This document shows positions 26,723 to 35,782 of a DNA stretch of 56,278 bases, piece by piece (position 1 is the first letter of the stretch; every line of letters begins with the position of its first letter). The stretch comes from Deinococcales bacterium (GTDB lineage Bacteria > Deinococcota > Deinococci > Deinococcales > JAAFIG01). Under the pieces are notes generated by a model. That model made no database searches. It had not been told where the DNA came from and worked only from the letters and a program-made list of their open reading frames with translations. Location: assembly GCA_025359505.1 (NCBI GenBank), contig JANYHH010000040.1:1-56278 (forward strand), written 5' to 3'. A program made the translations under genes and the position numbers.

Positions 26723-27625
26723 TTATTGGCGCTGCGCGGTTTGTTCGCTGTATGTACTTTCAAAGATTTTGTCGGCGTTGCCCGCTTCAAAACCCTCGCG
26801 GCGATGCTCACGTTTAATCTGCGACGGCTCGAGGTGCTGGAACTGCGGTAGCACGAGGCGTTCGGCGAATTCGACGTATGAGCCGCTGATGGTGTGATGC
26901 TCGCCACCTGCGAATTCCGCTGTGAGCATTTCAGCAACGGTTGAGCTTTGCAGCAGCAGTCCATCGGGGCTTCTTTTGATCTTACCGCCCGAGGTGTTGA
27001 GCACTACACCGTGCGACTCGAGGAATTGATTGAAGCGCTCCAAAGTATTGAACGGTGCGGGCAGGTTGTGGACGCTGATCGTGTAATGGTTCAAGTAGTA
27101 GCGGTTGTGGATCACCCACGCGGCGTACTCGGATTCTTTACCCAGCTCGAGGTAATCCGCTAGGGTAGGCAAATGCCACAGCGGGGCGTGCAGGAAGGCG
27201 TCGATCTCGAGGGGATTGCTCAGGTCGAGCGCGTCCACCGGATCGCTGGTGATGCTGTCGGTGTATGAACCGATGATCGCTCGAGCGGACTTGCTCAAGT
27301 CGGCAACGCGCAGCTCCGAGACGAAAATGCGCGGCAGTTTCTCGCTTGGGGGGCTGTACCAGTACGCGTCGAGCTTCTTCGCAGCAAAGTGATAATCGTC
27401 GCGGCGAGTGTACCCTAGCGCTTTGAAAATCTTTTCAAACGATGCGATGCCGAGGTGCGGCACGCCGAGCGTGCGAAAGGCGATGTGGTCGTTCTCAATC
27501 TCATCGCTGCTCGAGATCAATTTGTTCTGCCGCATCGCCGTGAGGATCTGCGCGACGTCCGGCACGCGCTCCGTGTAGCGGTGCATCAAGCCAGACAAGA
27601 CGGTCTCGAGCGTGGTGGTGTTCAT
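26723..27625 (-). CDS. DUF1338 family 2-oxoadipate dioxygenase/decarboxylase (HglS-like)
   Basis: The 300-residue protein belongs to DUF1338, of which Pseudomonas HglS converts 2-oxoadipate to D-2-hydroxyglutarate in lysine catabolism, using iron. Conserved residues are visible: H47 and R51 in NDHIAFRT, H180 in NHYTISVHN, E252 in GSYVEFAERLVLP, and the family-typical end GFEAGNADKIFESTY. CGGAGGTCAC precedes the ATG. It is the first gene of the leftward operon, divergent from a GntR regulator. The aminotransferase needed between 2-aminoadipate and 2-oxoadipate is not in the window. Confidence 0.85.
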   Translation of the reverse strand: MNTTTLETVLSGLMHRYTERVPDVAQILTAMRQNKLISSSDEIENDHIAFRTLGVPHLGIASFEKIFKALGYTRRDDYHFAAKKLDAYWYSPPSEKLPRIFVSELRVADLSKSARAIIGSYTDSITSDPVDALDLSNPLEIDAFLHAPLWHLPTLADYLELGKESEYAAWVIHNRYYLNHYTISVHNLPAPFNTLERFNQFLESHGVVLNTSGGKIKRSPDGLLLQSSTVAEMLTAEFAGGEHHTISGSYVEFAERLVLPQFQHLEPSQIKREHRREGFEAGNADKIFESTYSEQTAQRQ

Positions 27626-27693
27626 GTGACCTCCGTTGCGTGAGGCTCGAGGGTGCGACTCGAGCGGTGGATTTGGACTGCCAAACTCAGAAC

Positions 27694-27721
27694 TTGCAAC
27701 ATCCTATAGGATTTATAGTAT
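27694..27721 (+). promoter_or_regulatory. Promoter with palindromic operator, GntR/HglS divergent region
   Basis: TTGCAA (27694-27699) and TAGTAT (27716-27721) are a plausible -35/-10 pair with a 16-bp spacer. Within it lies the perfect 12-bp palindrome ATCCTATAGGAT (27701-27712), with a further half-site ATCCT at 27720-27724. A GntR/FCD dimer bound here would block its own gene and could also control the divergent lysine-pathway operon that starts at 27625. Confidence 0.6.
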
Positions 27722-27744
27722 CCTGTCCACTCGAGGGTCGTGCC

Positions 27745-28410
27745 ATGACTGACTTACAACAACTCGCTCGAGACACAATGACCCGCGCCCGCACCACGCC
27801 AGACGCGGTAGCGGTGACGCTGCGCGAGGCGATTGTGCGCGGCATATTTAGGGCAGCCCAGCCCTTAAAAGCCGACGAGATCGCCGCGCAACTCGGCGTC
27901 AGCCACATCCCCGTGCGCGAAGCCCTGCGGCAACTCGAGGGGGAAGGTCTAGTGACGATCTACCCGAATCGCGGCGCGATCGTCGCGTCTCTGAGCCGCG
28001 CCGACATCACCGAGATTTACGACATTCGCACGACCCTCGAGACGGCGGCTTTAAGGCAAGCCGTGCCGCTGCTCTCCCCTGCTGCACTCCGCCGCGCCAG
28101 CGCCGTGCTGGACGAGTACGAACTCGAGACGGACACGCGCAAGTGGGGCGAACTGGATCTGGAGTTTCACGCCACGCTCTACGGCTTGGACGGGCAGCCG
28201 CGCTTGCTGGGCATCATCAACACCTTACGTAATCAGGTGGATCGGTACTTTCACATTTTCCCGCTCGCCGTCAAGCAGCGCAAGCCGTTCCAAGCCGACC
28301 ACCGCGCCATCCTCGAGTCCTGTGTGGGGCGCGACTCGGAGACGGCAGTCAAGCATCTGGAGCAGCACCTCGAGCGCACCAAAGCGATCCTGCTCGAGAG
28401 CCTGCCTTGA
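27745..28410 (+). CDS. GntR-family (FadR subfamily, FCD domain) regulator
   Basis: The 221-residue protein has an N-terminal winged helix (about 15-80, with LKADEIAAQLGVSHIPVREA) and a helical FCD ligand domain (about 90-215) that usually binds an organic acid with a metal. Divergence from the lysine-catabolic genes and the palindrome between them make it the likely local repressor, with a pathway intermediate as the effector; that is inference. ATG 27745 is chosen over the longer frame because the palindromic promoter lies upstream of it. Confidence 0.9.
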   Translation: MTDLQQLARDTMTRARTTPDAVAVTLREAIVRGIFRAAQPLKADEIAAQLGVSHIPVREALRQLEGEGLVTIYPNRGAIVASLSRADITEIYDIRTTLETAALRQAVPLLSPAALRRASAVLDEYELETDTRKWGELDLEFHATLYGLDGQPRLLGIINTLRNQVDRYFHIFPLAVKQRKPFQADHRAILESCVGRDSETAVKHLEQHLERTKAILLESLP

Positions 28411-28426
28411 GCTTCTTTTTGACGAG

Positions 28427-29410
28427 CTAGCCGCGACTGGCGGCCGTCTCACCAATGATCCGCGTGACTTTCTCTTTGTGGCGGCGCTTCTCGTTGTACA
28501 TCATGTCGTCCGCTTCGGTCAGTGTCTGATCGAGCGTCAAATTCGTACCCCTGACCCAACCGCCAGAAACATGGACGAACTCGTGACGCACGCGGTCATA
28601 CAGCACGCTGCCACTCGAGAGTCCGAGGTGCAACGTCACGAATTCGTCGCCGCCAACGCGGTAAATGCTGTCGCCCTGACGCACGGCGCGGTGGAGTGCG
28701 TTCACGAACCCCAAAATGTACTGATCGCCCGCCGCGTGACCCTCCTTGTCATTGACGCGCTTCAAGCCGTCCAAGTCCCAGCTCATCAGCAGCAGCGGCA
28801 CGCCCTGTTGCCGCGCCACGCCCTGATAGCGCCCGAAATCCTCGATCAGTGCCCGGCGATTGCCACTGCGCGTCAGCAAATCCGTCGCCGCGCTGCGCTC
28901 CAACTGGCGCTTGGCGTGCTCCAACTCCACCAAATACACATGCAGCAGCATTCCACCAACGATGCTCGAGGTCAGCATGAACGCAACCGTCAGCCCCTGC
29001 GTCAAACCGAAATCCAGTGCCAGCAACGTCAGCAGCAATGTCGCCGCCGCGCCCAGCAGCGCCCCCGCCCAGCCCCAGACGAGCACGATGCCCAGAATCA
29101 GCGGCAAACTGAACACCGCGTAGGCAATCCCGCCGATGTCCGTGACCGCCCAGCCCGGCGCGACGACTCGAGCGAACACAATCAGAATCACCAGCTTCCC
29201 CAGCAGGTAACTGCCGGTCACATGATCGGGCGCTCTGACGAAAAAGCGGTAACAACCGACCGCCCATGCCGCGAGAATCACCGCTTCCAGCAACAGCAGC
29301 TCGAGACCACTTTGCGCGTGCTGAACCGTTCCAGCCAAAGCGAACAGCGCCGAGCTGCTCGAGGCAGCCCAGAGGATCGCGTGCAGTCTGACGTTGGGTG
29401 CGATATGCAC
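28427..29410 (-). CDS. Membrane GGDEF protein with I-site (probable diguanylate cyclase)
   Basis: The 327-residue protein has about five to six transmembrane segments (about 10-160) and a GGDEF domain (about 170-320) with an intact active site GGDEF (253-257). An inhibitory RxxD site (R244-D247) lies exactly five residues before it, so cyclic di-GMP should feed back on activity, unlike the GGDEF protein at 15.6-16.6 kb. GTG 29410 lies 5 nt after TAGCAT (29421-29416). It converges with the GntR gene, 16 bp apart. Confidence 0.87.
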   Translation of the reverse strand: MHIAPNVRLHAILWAASSSSALFALAGTVQHAQSGLELLLLEAVILAAWAVGCYRFFVRAPDHVTGSYLLGKLVILIVFARVVAPGWAVTDIGGIAYAVFSLPLILGIVLVWGWAGALLGAAATLLLTLLALDFGLTQGLTVAFMLTSSIVGGMLLHVYLVELEHAKRQLERSAATDLLTRSGNRRALIEDFGRYQGVARQQGVPLLLMSWDLDGLKRVNDKEGHAAGDQYILGFVNALHRAVRQGDSIYRVGGDEFVTLHLGLSSGSVLYDRVRHEFVHVSGGWVRGTNLTLDQTLTEADDMMYNEKRRHKEKVTRIIGETAASRG

Positions 29411-29465
29411 GATCTATGCTACCAGCCCAGCTCACATTGAGGGTTCATAAAACCGCCGCTGCGTG

Positions 29466-29687
29466 TCACTGCGCGGGCGGAGTGAACTCGAGTTCAGCGC
29501 CCGCAGCGGTGAAGCCATTGGTTTTGTGCGACCCGTCACACAGCGGCGAGTTCTGGCTGTGCCCGCAGCGGCACAAGCTCAAACGCGGCTTTTCAATAAT
29601 TTGCGGCTCGTTGTCGCCGATTTGCAAGGTGTACGAACCATCGGTTTCAATCGCTATCGAGCCGTTTTCGCGCAAGGTGATCTTCAT
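29466..29687 (-). CDS. CDGSH iron-sulfur domain protein
   Basis: The 73-residue protein carries the CDGSH signature CRCGHSQNSPLCDGSH, giving the 3Cys-1His ligand set C39, C41, C50, H54 for a redox-active [2Fe-2S] cluster. There is no membrane anchor, so it is a small soluble electron-transfer or cluster-storage protein of unknown partner. ATG 29687 lies 7 nt after TACAAT (29700-29695), a leaderless start. It follows the kinase gene by 34 bp on the same strand. Confidence 0.92.
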   Translation of the reverse strand: MKITLRENGSIAIETDGSYTLQIGDNEPQIIEKPRLSLCRCGHSQNSPLCDGSHKTNGFTAAGAELEFTPPAQ

Positions 29688-29721
29688 GATGTGGATTGTA
29701 ACCGCTTACAGCTCGAGGGGA

Positions 29722-31128
<1,407 letters not shown>

Positions 31129-31131
<3 letters not shown>

Positions 31132-31202
31132 TCAACTGGATACTACGCAAGGATTGGCGCGGGCGTTCCCTTTGGGTGCGTTTGGCTAAGCTGTGGGGCG
31201 TG
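31129..31202. promoter_or_regulatory. Divergent leaderless promoters, kinase and DUF2201 genes
   Basis: TAGTAT (31145-31140, minus) precedes the kinase ATG by 8 nt. TAAGCT (31187-31192, plus) precedes GTG 31200 by 7 nt. The 68-bp gap carries both, so the kinase and the VWA-like protein may be co-regulated. Confidence 0.55.
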
Positions 31203-32264
31203 ACCGACGCGCAGCAGAAACTGACGAGAGCGCGGGCGTGGCTGGCGATGCGCTTGCCGTTTTTCGCGGTGCTGGCGCTACATCTCCCAGAGCGCGAAGC
31301 CCATGTAGATACGGCGATGACCGACGGCTCGAGCCTGCTATACAACCCCGAGTACGTCGCGGCACTCACCGACGGCGAGGCTCGAGGGTTGCTGCTGCAT
31401 CTGGTGTTGCACGCGGCGTTCGGGCACGAGTGGCGGCGCGGCACGACACGCGAGGCGGGGCGCTGGGATGCGGCGTGCGACATAGTGGTCAACGGCGTGA
31501 TTCGCAAACTGATCGGCGTGAACCTGCCGAGCGGCGCGGATGCGGTGGACGTGATGAAAGAAGATTGGTCAGCCGAAGAGATTTACGAATCTCTCCCCGC
31601 CAATCTGGAGCCGCCCAGCGCGGGCAACACTGAGGGCAATCGCTCGAGCAATGCGGACGGCAGCGCAGTGCGGGCGTTCTGGCAGGAGGCGCTCGAGGCG
31701 GCATTGCAAACGGGTGACGCGCCGGGCAATCTGGAGCGTCACTACCCGCGCAGCGTCAGCCGCGTCCCTTGGACTCGGGTGCTCGAGCGCTACTTGCAGC
31801 GCGTGCAGCACGATTACGTCTGGGGCGTGCCGGATCGCCGGATGCTGGCGCACGACCTGATCTACCCGAGCCTCGCGGGTCAGGGGCTGCGGGTTGCGGT
31901 GGTGATCGACACTTCGGGCAGCGTGTCCGCTGAGTTGATCGGCGCGTTTCTGGCAGAGGTGGAAGGCTTGCGGCGCAGCGTGCCGGGCATCACGGGCTTG
32001 GTGCTGTACGCCGATGCAGCGGTCAGCAGCGCCCACGACCTCGAGCGCTTGCCGCCTTTGACCGTCACGGGCGGCGGTGGCACGTCGTTTGCGCCAGCGT
32101 TTGCCTATCTCGAGCGGCGGCGCTTTCAGCCGGACGCGCTGGTGTACCTGACCGATGGTGACGCGGAATTCCCAAAAAAGCCGCATTTCCCCGTGATCTG
32201 GGTATTACCTCGGGCCGCGCCCGCCAGCCCACCGTGGGGCGAGATTGTGCGGCTCGAGGGTTGA
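31200..32264 (+). CDS. DUF2201/VWA-like putative metallopeptidase
   Basis: The 354-residue protein has the DUF2201 N-terminal helical part with H67-x3-H71-x4-H76 (LLHLVLHAAFGHEW), a metallopeptidase-like histidine cluster, and a C-terminal von Willebrand A-like domain with a MIDAS-type DTSGSVS and downstream TDGDAE. Such proteins usually sit beside a MoxR-type AAA ATPase; here the neighbour is a Ser/Thr kinase. GTG 31200 is chosen from the leaderless box; GTG 31176 is a longer option. It converges with the channel gene, 10 bp apart. Confidence 0.82.
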   Translation: MTDAQQKLTRARAWLAMRLPFFAVLALHLPEREAHVDTAMTDGSSLLYNPEYVAALTDGEARGLLLHLVLHAAFGHEWRRGTTREAGRWDAACDIVVNGVIRKLIGVNLPSGADAVDVMKEDWSAEEIYESLPANLEPPSAGNTEGNRSSNADGSAVRAFWQEALEAALQTGDAPGNLERHYPRSVSRVPWTRVLERYLQRVQHDYVWGVPDRRMLAHDLIYPSLAGQGLRVAVVIDTSGSVSAELIGAFLAEVEGLRRSVPGITGLVLYADAAVSSAHDLERLPPLTVTGGGGTSFAPAFAYLERRRFQPDALVYLTDGDAEFPKKPHFPVIWVLPRAAPASPPWGEIVRLEG

Positions 32265-32274
32265 AGCTAAAAAC

Positions 32275-34167
32275 TCAGTTCTCTGCCAGCACGATGATCT
32301 TGTCACCAGCCCCGAAGCGTTGCATCCCAGACTTGCTGGGATTGACTGTCACGCCATACGCGCTCTTCGCGTCTCTCGCGTGGGCATTGAGGCGGTAGCC
32401 TATCGCGGTCTCACCGCGCTGGCGGGCTGCTTCCAAGACCGTGTAAAAGTTGACGCTCACATCAGGTTTGACGTACCACTCGGCGGGACGCAGGTAGATT
32501 TCAGAGCCGTGACTCGAGAAAAGCTGCTCAAAAACGCTGGCGAGTTGCTTGTTCTCACTGATCTGCGACAGCATCAAGCTGATCAGTTTGTCACTGACGA
32601 TGAAATCATCGGCCTTGGTCACTTCGGCTAATTCGCGGTTGCGGTGATCGATCATTTCACTGACGACGTTCATGTCGATTCCCACGCGGTCGGCGATGTC
32701 GCGCAGATGTAAAAGCGTCACCAGCGTGCGGGCATCTGCTTGTTGCGGCGCGAGGCTTTCTTTGTTGGCTAAAACAATAATGTGGTGGTACTGCGCGACA
32801 TCCAAATCATCCAGCACGGCGCGGCTGGTCGGATCGCCGCGCTGCACGGTGATCTGTACACGCTCGAGCGACAAATGTGCGAACAGGTTTTCGTCAATGT
32901 CCGCCACGATCAGCACGCTCGAGCCAATGCTGACGTACTGATCGAGTTCTGAGAGCATCACGCCGAGCTGCGCGTTGCAGCCCAAGACCAGTGTGCGTTC
33001 GGCACTGGCAGGAATTGCGGGGACATCACTGATCGCGCTGAGGTCGGGCGTCCCCGGATTTGAGCGCGAAATCGCGCTGTCGTCACTGGCAATCAGAATC
33101 AATTCGTCGCTGCCCTCGAGCTTCGCATCACTGCTCGGGTTGAGGAACACCGTTCCCGCCCTCGAGTAGCCGATCACGCTGCACTCGGCAAAAGCCAGTT
33201 GCGCTTCAAAGTAGCTTTTGCCGCTCAGGTCTGGCTGCGGGCTAAAGTAAATCTCGTCGCCGTCAAAATCTAGGAGTTCTGTGTAAACCACGCTCAGCCC
33301 ACTCTGGCGGCAGGTCTGCACGGTGATGCGGCTGATCAGATCCGCCGCCAGCACCCAGTGCGCTTCGTCGCGCCCGACCAGCCGCGCCGCCTCCAAGTTG
33401 CGCTCTTCTCTGATCTCCGCGACGATGTGATACGCGCCCGCTTTGCGGCGCGGGTTGTTGGTCAGCGCTAGCGCCGTTTTGATCACCGTCGCGTCTGGGT
33501 CATCGCCCTCCGTCGGCGCGAGGATCACGATGCTGCGGGCGGTGTGCGGATTAGCGATCTCCAAATCGGTCAAGTCCATCGGATCACCGCTGCGGCAGAT
33601 GATGCGGGTTCTCCTCGCGTCGGGGACTCGAGCGCGAATCTGCTCCTCCATCTCCACTTTGTCGTGCTCACTGAGGACGACGATCACTGCGCGTTTGCGT
33701 GACTCGTTGGCGATGCAGATTTCACTAATCACCGCGAAGACCTGCGCGTTCCAGCCCAGTATCAGCGTGTGGTCGGTCTCCAATACGCGGCTTTTGCCCT
33801 TACGCAGCTCGTCCACCTTACTGTCGAACGCGCTCGAGATGATGCCGATCAAACTGGCCACCAAAATCACGCCGCCGATGGTCACGACCAGCATGGCGAC
33901 CCTGAAGCCCCAACCTTCGTCGCCGCCCATCGTGCCGCTGTCCAAAGTCCGCATCAGGTTGCCCCACAACACCTCCCAGAAGGTCGGCGCGGACGCACCC
34001 GCCTCGAGCGGTGGGAACAAGCCGAAGATAGAGACGATCGCCGCAATCAAGGCGATGAACAGCAAGCTCGCCAAACCCAGCAGCACCATCATCGCGGGCG
34101 CACCGCGTGACATCACGTTATCGAACCAATACTTGAAACGCTCACGCCAAGTGACTTGCTGAATCAC
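32275..34167 (-). CDS. CASTOR/POLLUX-type ion channel
   Basis: The 630-residue protein has two or three N-terminal transmembrane segments around a pore-like FWEVLWGNLMRTLD region (about 20-110), then two RCK-like cytoplasmic domains (Rossmann starts HTLILGWN and RTLVLGCN) and TrkA-C-like ends. This is the layout of the CASTOR/POLLUX family, channels first known from plant nuclear envelopes with many bacterial relatives. Potassium or calcium transport is possible. GTG 34167, 12 nt after GAGGTGAGG, is preferred over a frame starting at 34326, because that extension overlaps the spacer and has no family match. Confidence 0.82.
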   Translation of the reverse strand: MIQQVTWRERFKYWFDNVMSRGAPAMMVLLGLASLLFIALIAAIVSIFGLFPPLEAGASAPTFWEVLWGNLMRTLDSGTMGGDEGWGFRVAMLVVTIGGVILVASLIGIISSAFDSKVDELRKGKSRVLETDHTLILGWNAQVFAVISEICIANESRKRAVIVVLSEHDKVEMEEQIRARVPDARRTRIICRSGDPMDLTDLEIANPHTARSIVILAPTEGDDPDATVIKTALALTNNPRRKAGAYHIVAEIREERNLEAARLVGRDEAHWVLAADLISRITVQTCRQSGLSVVYTELLDFDGDEIYFSPQPDLSGKSYFEAQLAFAECSVIGYSRAGTVFLNPSSDAKLEGSDELILIASDDSAISRSNPGTPDLSAISDVPAIPASAERTLVLGCNAQLGVMLSELDQYVSIGSSVLIVADIDENLFAHLSLERVQITVQRGDPTSRAVLDDLDVAQYHHIIVLANKESLAPQQADARTLVTLLHLRDIADRVGIDMNVVSEMIDHRNRELAEVTKADDFIVSDKLISLMLSQISENKQLASVFEQLFSSHGSEIYLRPAEWYVKPDVSVNFYTVLEAARQRGETAIGYRLNAHARDAKSAYGVTVNPSKSGMQRFGAGDKIIVLAEN

Positions 34168-34328
34168 GCCCTCACCTCGAGTGCATTCTAAGCGTTCAAC
34201 GTCACTGATCGCACCGAAAACCCGCTTCGGACGAAACAAAGCGGCTCGAGGACGGTCATCAACCGCCACCTCGAGCCGCAACGCTTCGCCTTTCGCACTC
34301 TGCCTGCTCTGCGCCCACTCTGCCAAGT

Positions 34329-35528
34329 TCAGCCCAGCAATTTGGCTTTATCGGTGTTCTCCCACGGGAATCCAGTCCGCCCGAAATGCCCGTAGCTCGA
34401 GGTCGGCGTGTAGATCGGGCGCTCGAGTTGCAGCTCTTCAATAATTGCCAGTGGGCGCGGGTCGAAGTGCTTCAAGACAAGCTGCGCGATTTGCTCGTCG
34501 CTGACGGTTCCCGTGCCGAAAGTCTCCACGCGCAAGGAAACGGGCTTGGCTTTGCCGATGGCGTAGGCGACCTCGACCATGGCGCGTTTGGCTAAGCCCG
34601 CCGCGACGATGTTCTTGGCCATGTAGCGGGCGTAGTACGCAGCCGAGCGGTCGACCTTGGTGGGGTCTTTGCCAGAAAACGCGCCGCCGCCGTGCGGAAT
34701 CGCGCCGCCGTAGGTGTCGACGATGATCTTGCGTCCCGTCAAACCCGTGTCCGCGCCGGGCCCACCGAACGAAAACGATCCTGACGGGTTGATGAAGAAC
34801 TTGGTGTCGCTGCTCTCCAAGCCTGCCGGAATCAGCGGGCGAATCACGTGCTTGATTACGTCGTCCCTGATCTGATCCTGCGTCACCGCCTCGTCGTGCT
34901 GCGTGCTCACCACCACCGTCTCGAGGCGCGTGGCAATACCGTTCACATACTCGAGCGTGACTTGGGCTTTGCCGTCTGGACGCAGGTAATCCAGAGCGCC
35001 GTTTTTACGCAGCTCCGCCAGCCGTGCGGTGATCTTGTGAGCCAGCACCAGCGGCATCGGCATCAGTTCTGGCGTCTCGTCCGTGGCGTAGCCAAACATC
35101 AAACCCTGATCGCCCGCTCCGCGCTCGCTCAGTGGGTCGCGCTCGCCGTGACGCCACTCCCACGATTGATTGACACCGCCCGCGATCTCGAGCGATTGCT
35201 CGTCGATCGTGGTCAGCACCGCGACGCTGTTGGCGTCAAAGCCAAACCTCGCCCGCGTGTAGCCGACCTCGGTCACGGCTTTACGCACGACCTCGCGGAT
35301 GTTGACGTACTCGGCTTGGCTGCTGACTTCGCCAGCGACCAGCACCAGTCCTTTTGTAACCAAGGTCTCGCAGGCGACTCTGGATTTTGGATCTTCGCGC
35401 AGGAACGCGTCCAACACGCTATCGCTGATGCGATCCGCGAGTTTGTCGGGGTGGCCTTCGGTGACGGACTCTGAGGTGAACAAACGGGCTGAAGTCGAAC
35501 TGGCTATGGTCGAACTGGCTGTGGTCAT
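34329..35528 (-). CDS. metK: S-adenosylmethionine synthase
   Basis: The 399-residue enzyme makes SAM from methionine and ATP. It has the N-terminal [20 protein letters not shown] motif, the [11 protein letters not shown] stretch, [16 protein letters not shown] (the P-loop-like glycine-rich motif) and the C-terminal YGHFGR segment. GGAGG precedes ATG 35528, so the upstream TTG at 35534 is not used. A Ser/Thr-rich stretch at the N-terminus (about 2-14) is unusual. No SAM riboswitch pattern is visible in the 250-bp spacer to the ABC permease gene. Confidence 0.96.
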   Translation of the reverse strand: MTTASSTIASSTSARLFTSESVTEGHPDKLADRISDSVLDAFLREDPKSRVACETLVTKGLVLVAGEVSSQAEYVNIREVVRKAVTEVGYTRARFGFDANSVAVLTTIDEQSLEIAGGVNQSWEWRHGERDPLSERGAGDQGLMFGYATDETPELMPMPLVLAHKITARLAELRKNGALDYLRPDGKAQVTLEYVNGIATRLETVVVSTQHDEAVTQDQIRDDVIKHVIRPLIPAGLESSDTKFFINPSGSFSFGGPGADTGLTGRKIIVDTYGGAIPHGGGAFSGKDPTKVDRSAAYYARYMAKNIVAAGLAKRAMVEVAYAIGKAKPVSLRVETFGTGTVSDEQIAQLVLKHFDPRPLAIIEELQLERPIYTPTSSYGHFGRTGFPWENTDKAKLLG

Positions 35529-35765
35529 AGGCAAACCTCCAACGATTTTCTGCTCGAGACCGTAGCACGCCGCTGGTTAGACAGTTGCCAACCTCGAGCC
35601 AGCGTTCACGACATCACGGTAAACGCTCGAGCACAGCACGGTTTTTGAAAAGCAAACAATATCGCCGTTCAAAACCTGACGTCAACCCAACCTCCACTCC
35701 TCGAGCATCACACTTTGCGCTCGAGCGCTGATGCGGGGCTGTGGAAGGGCCTGCGCGTCTATGGG

Positions 35766-35782
35766 TAGAATGCAGTCCAATG
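35766..35782 (+). promoter_or_regulatory. Leaderless promoter of the ABC permease operon
   Basis: TAGAAT (35766-35771) precedes ATG 35780 by 8 nt, with no Shine-Dalgarno sequence. It indicates that the permease pair has its own promoter although the partner ATPase and binding-protein genes are not next to it. Confidence 0.55.

Noticed and set aside
35529..35779. SAM riboswitch upstream of metK
   Set aside because: No conserved SAM-I, SAM-II or SAM-IV core or terminator could be recognised in the 250-bp spacer.
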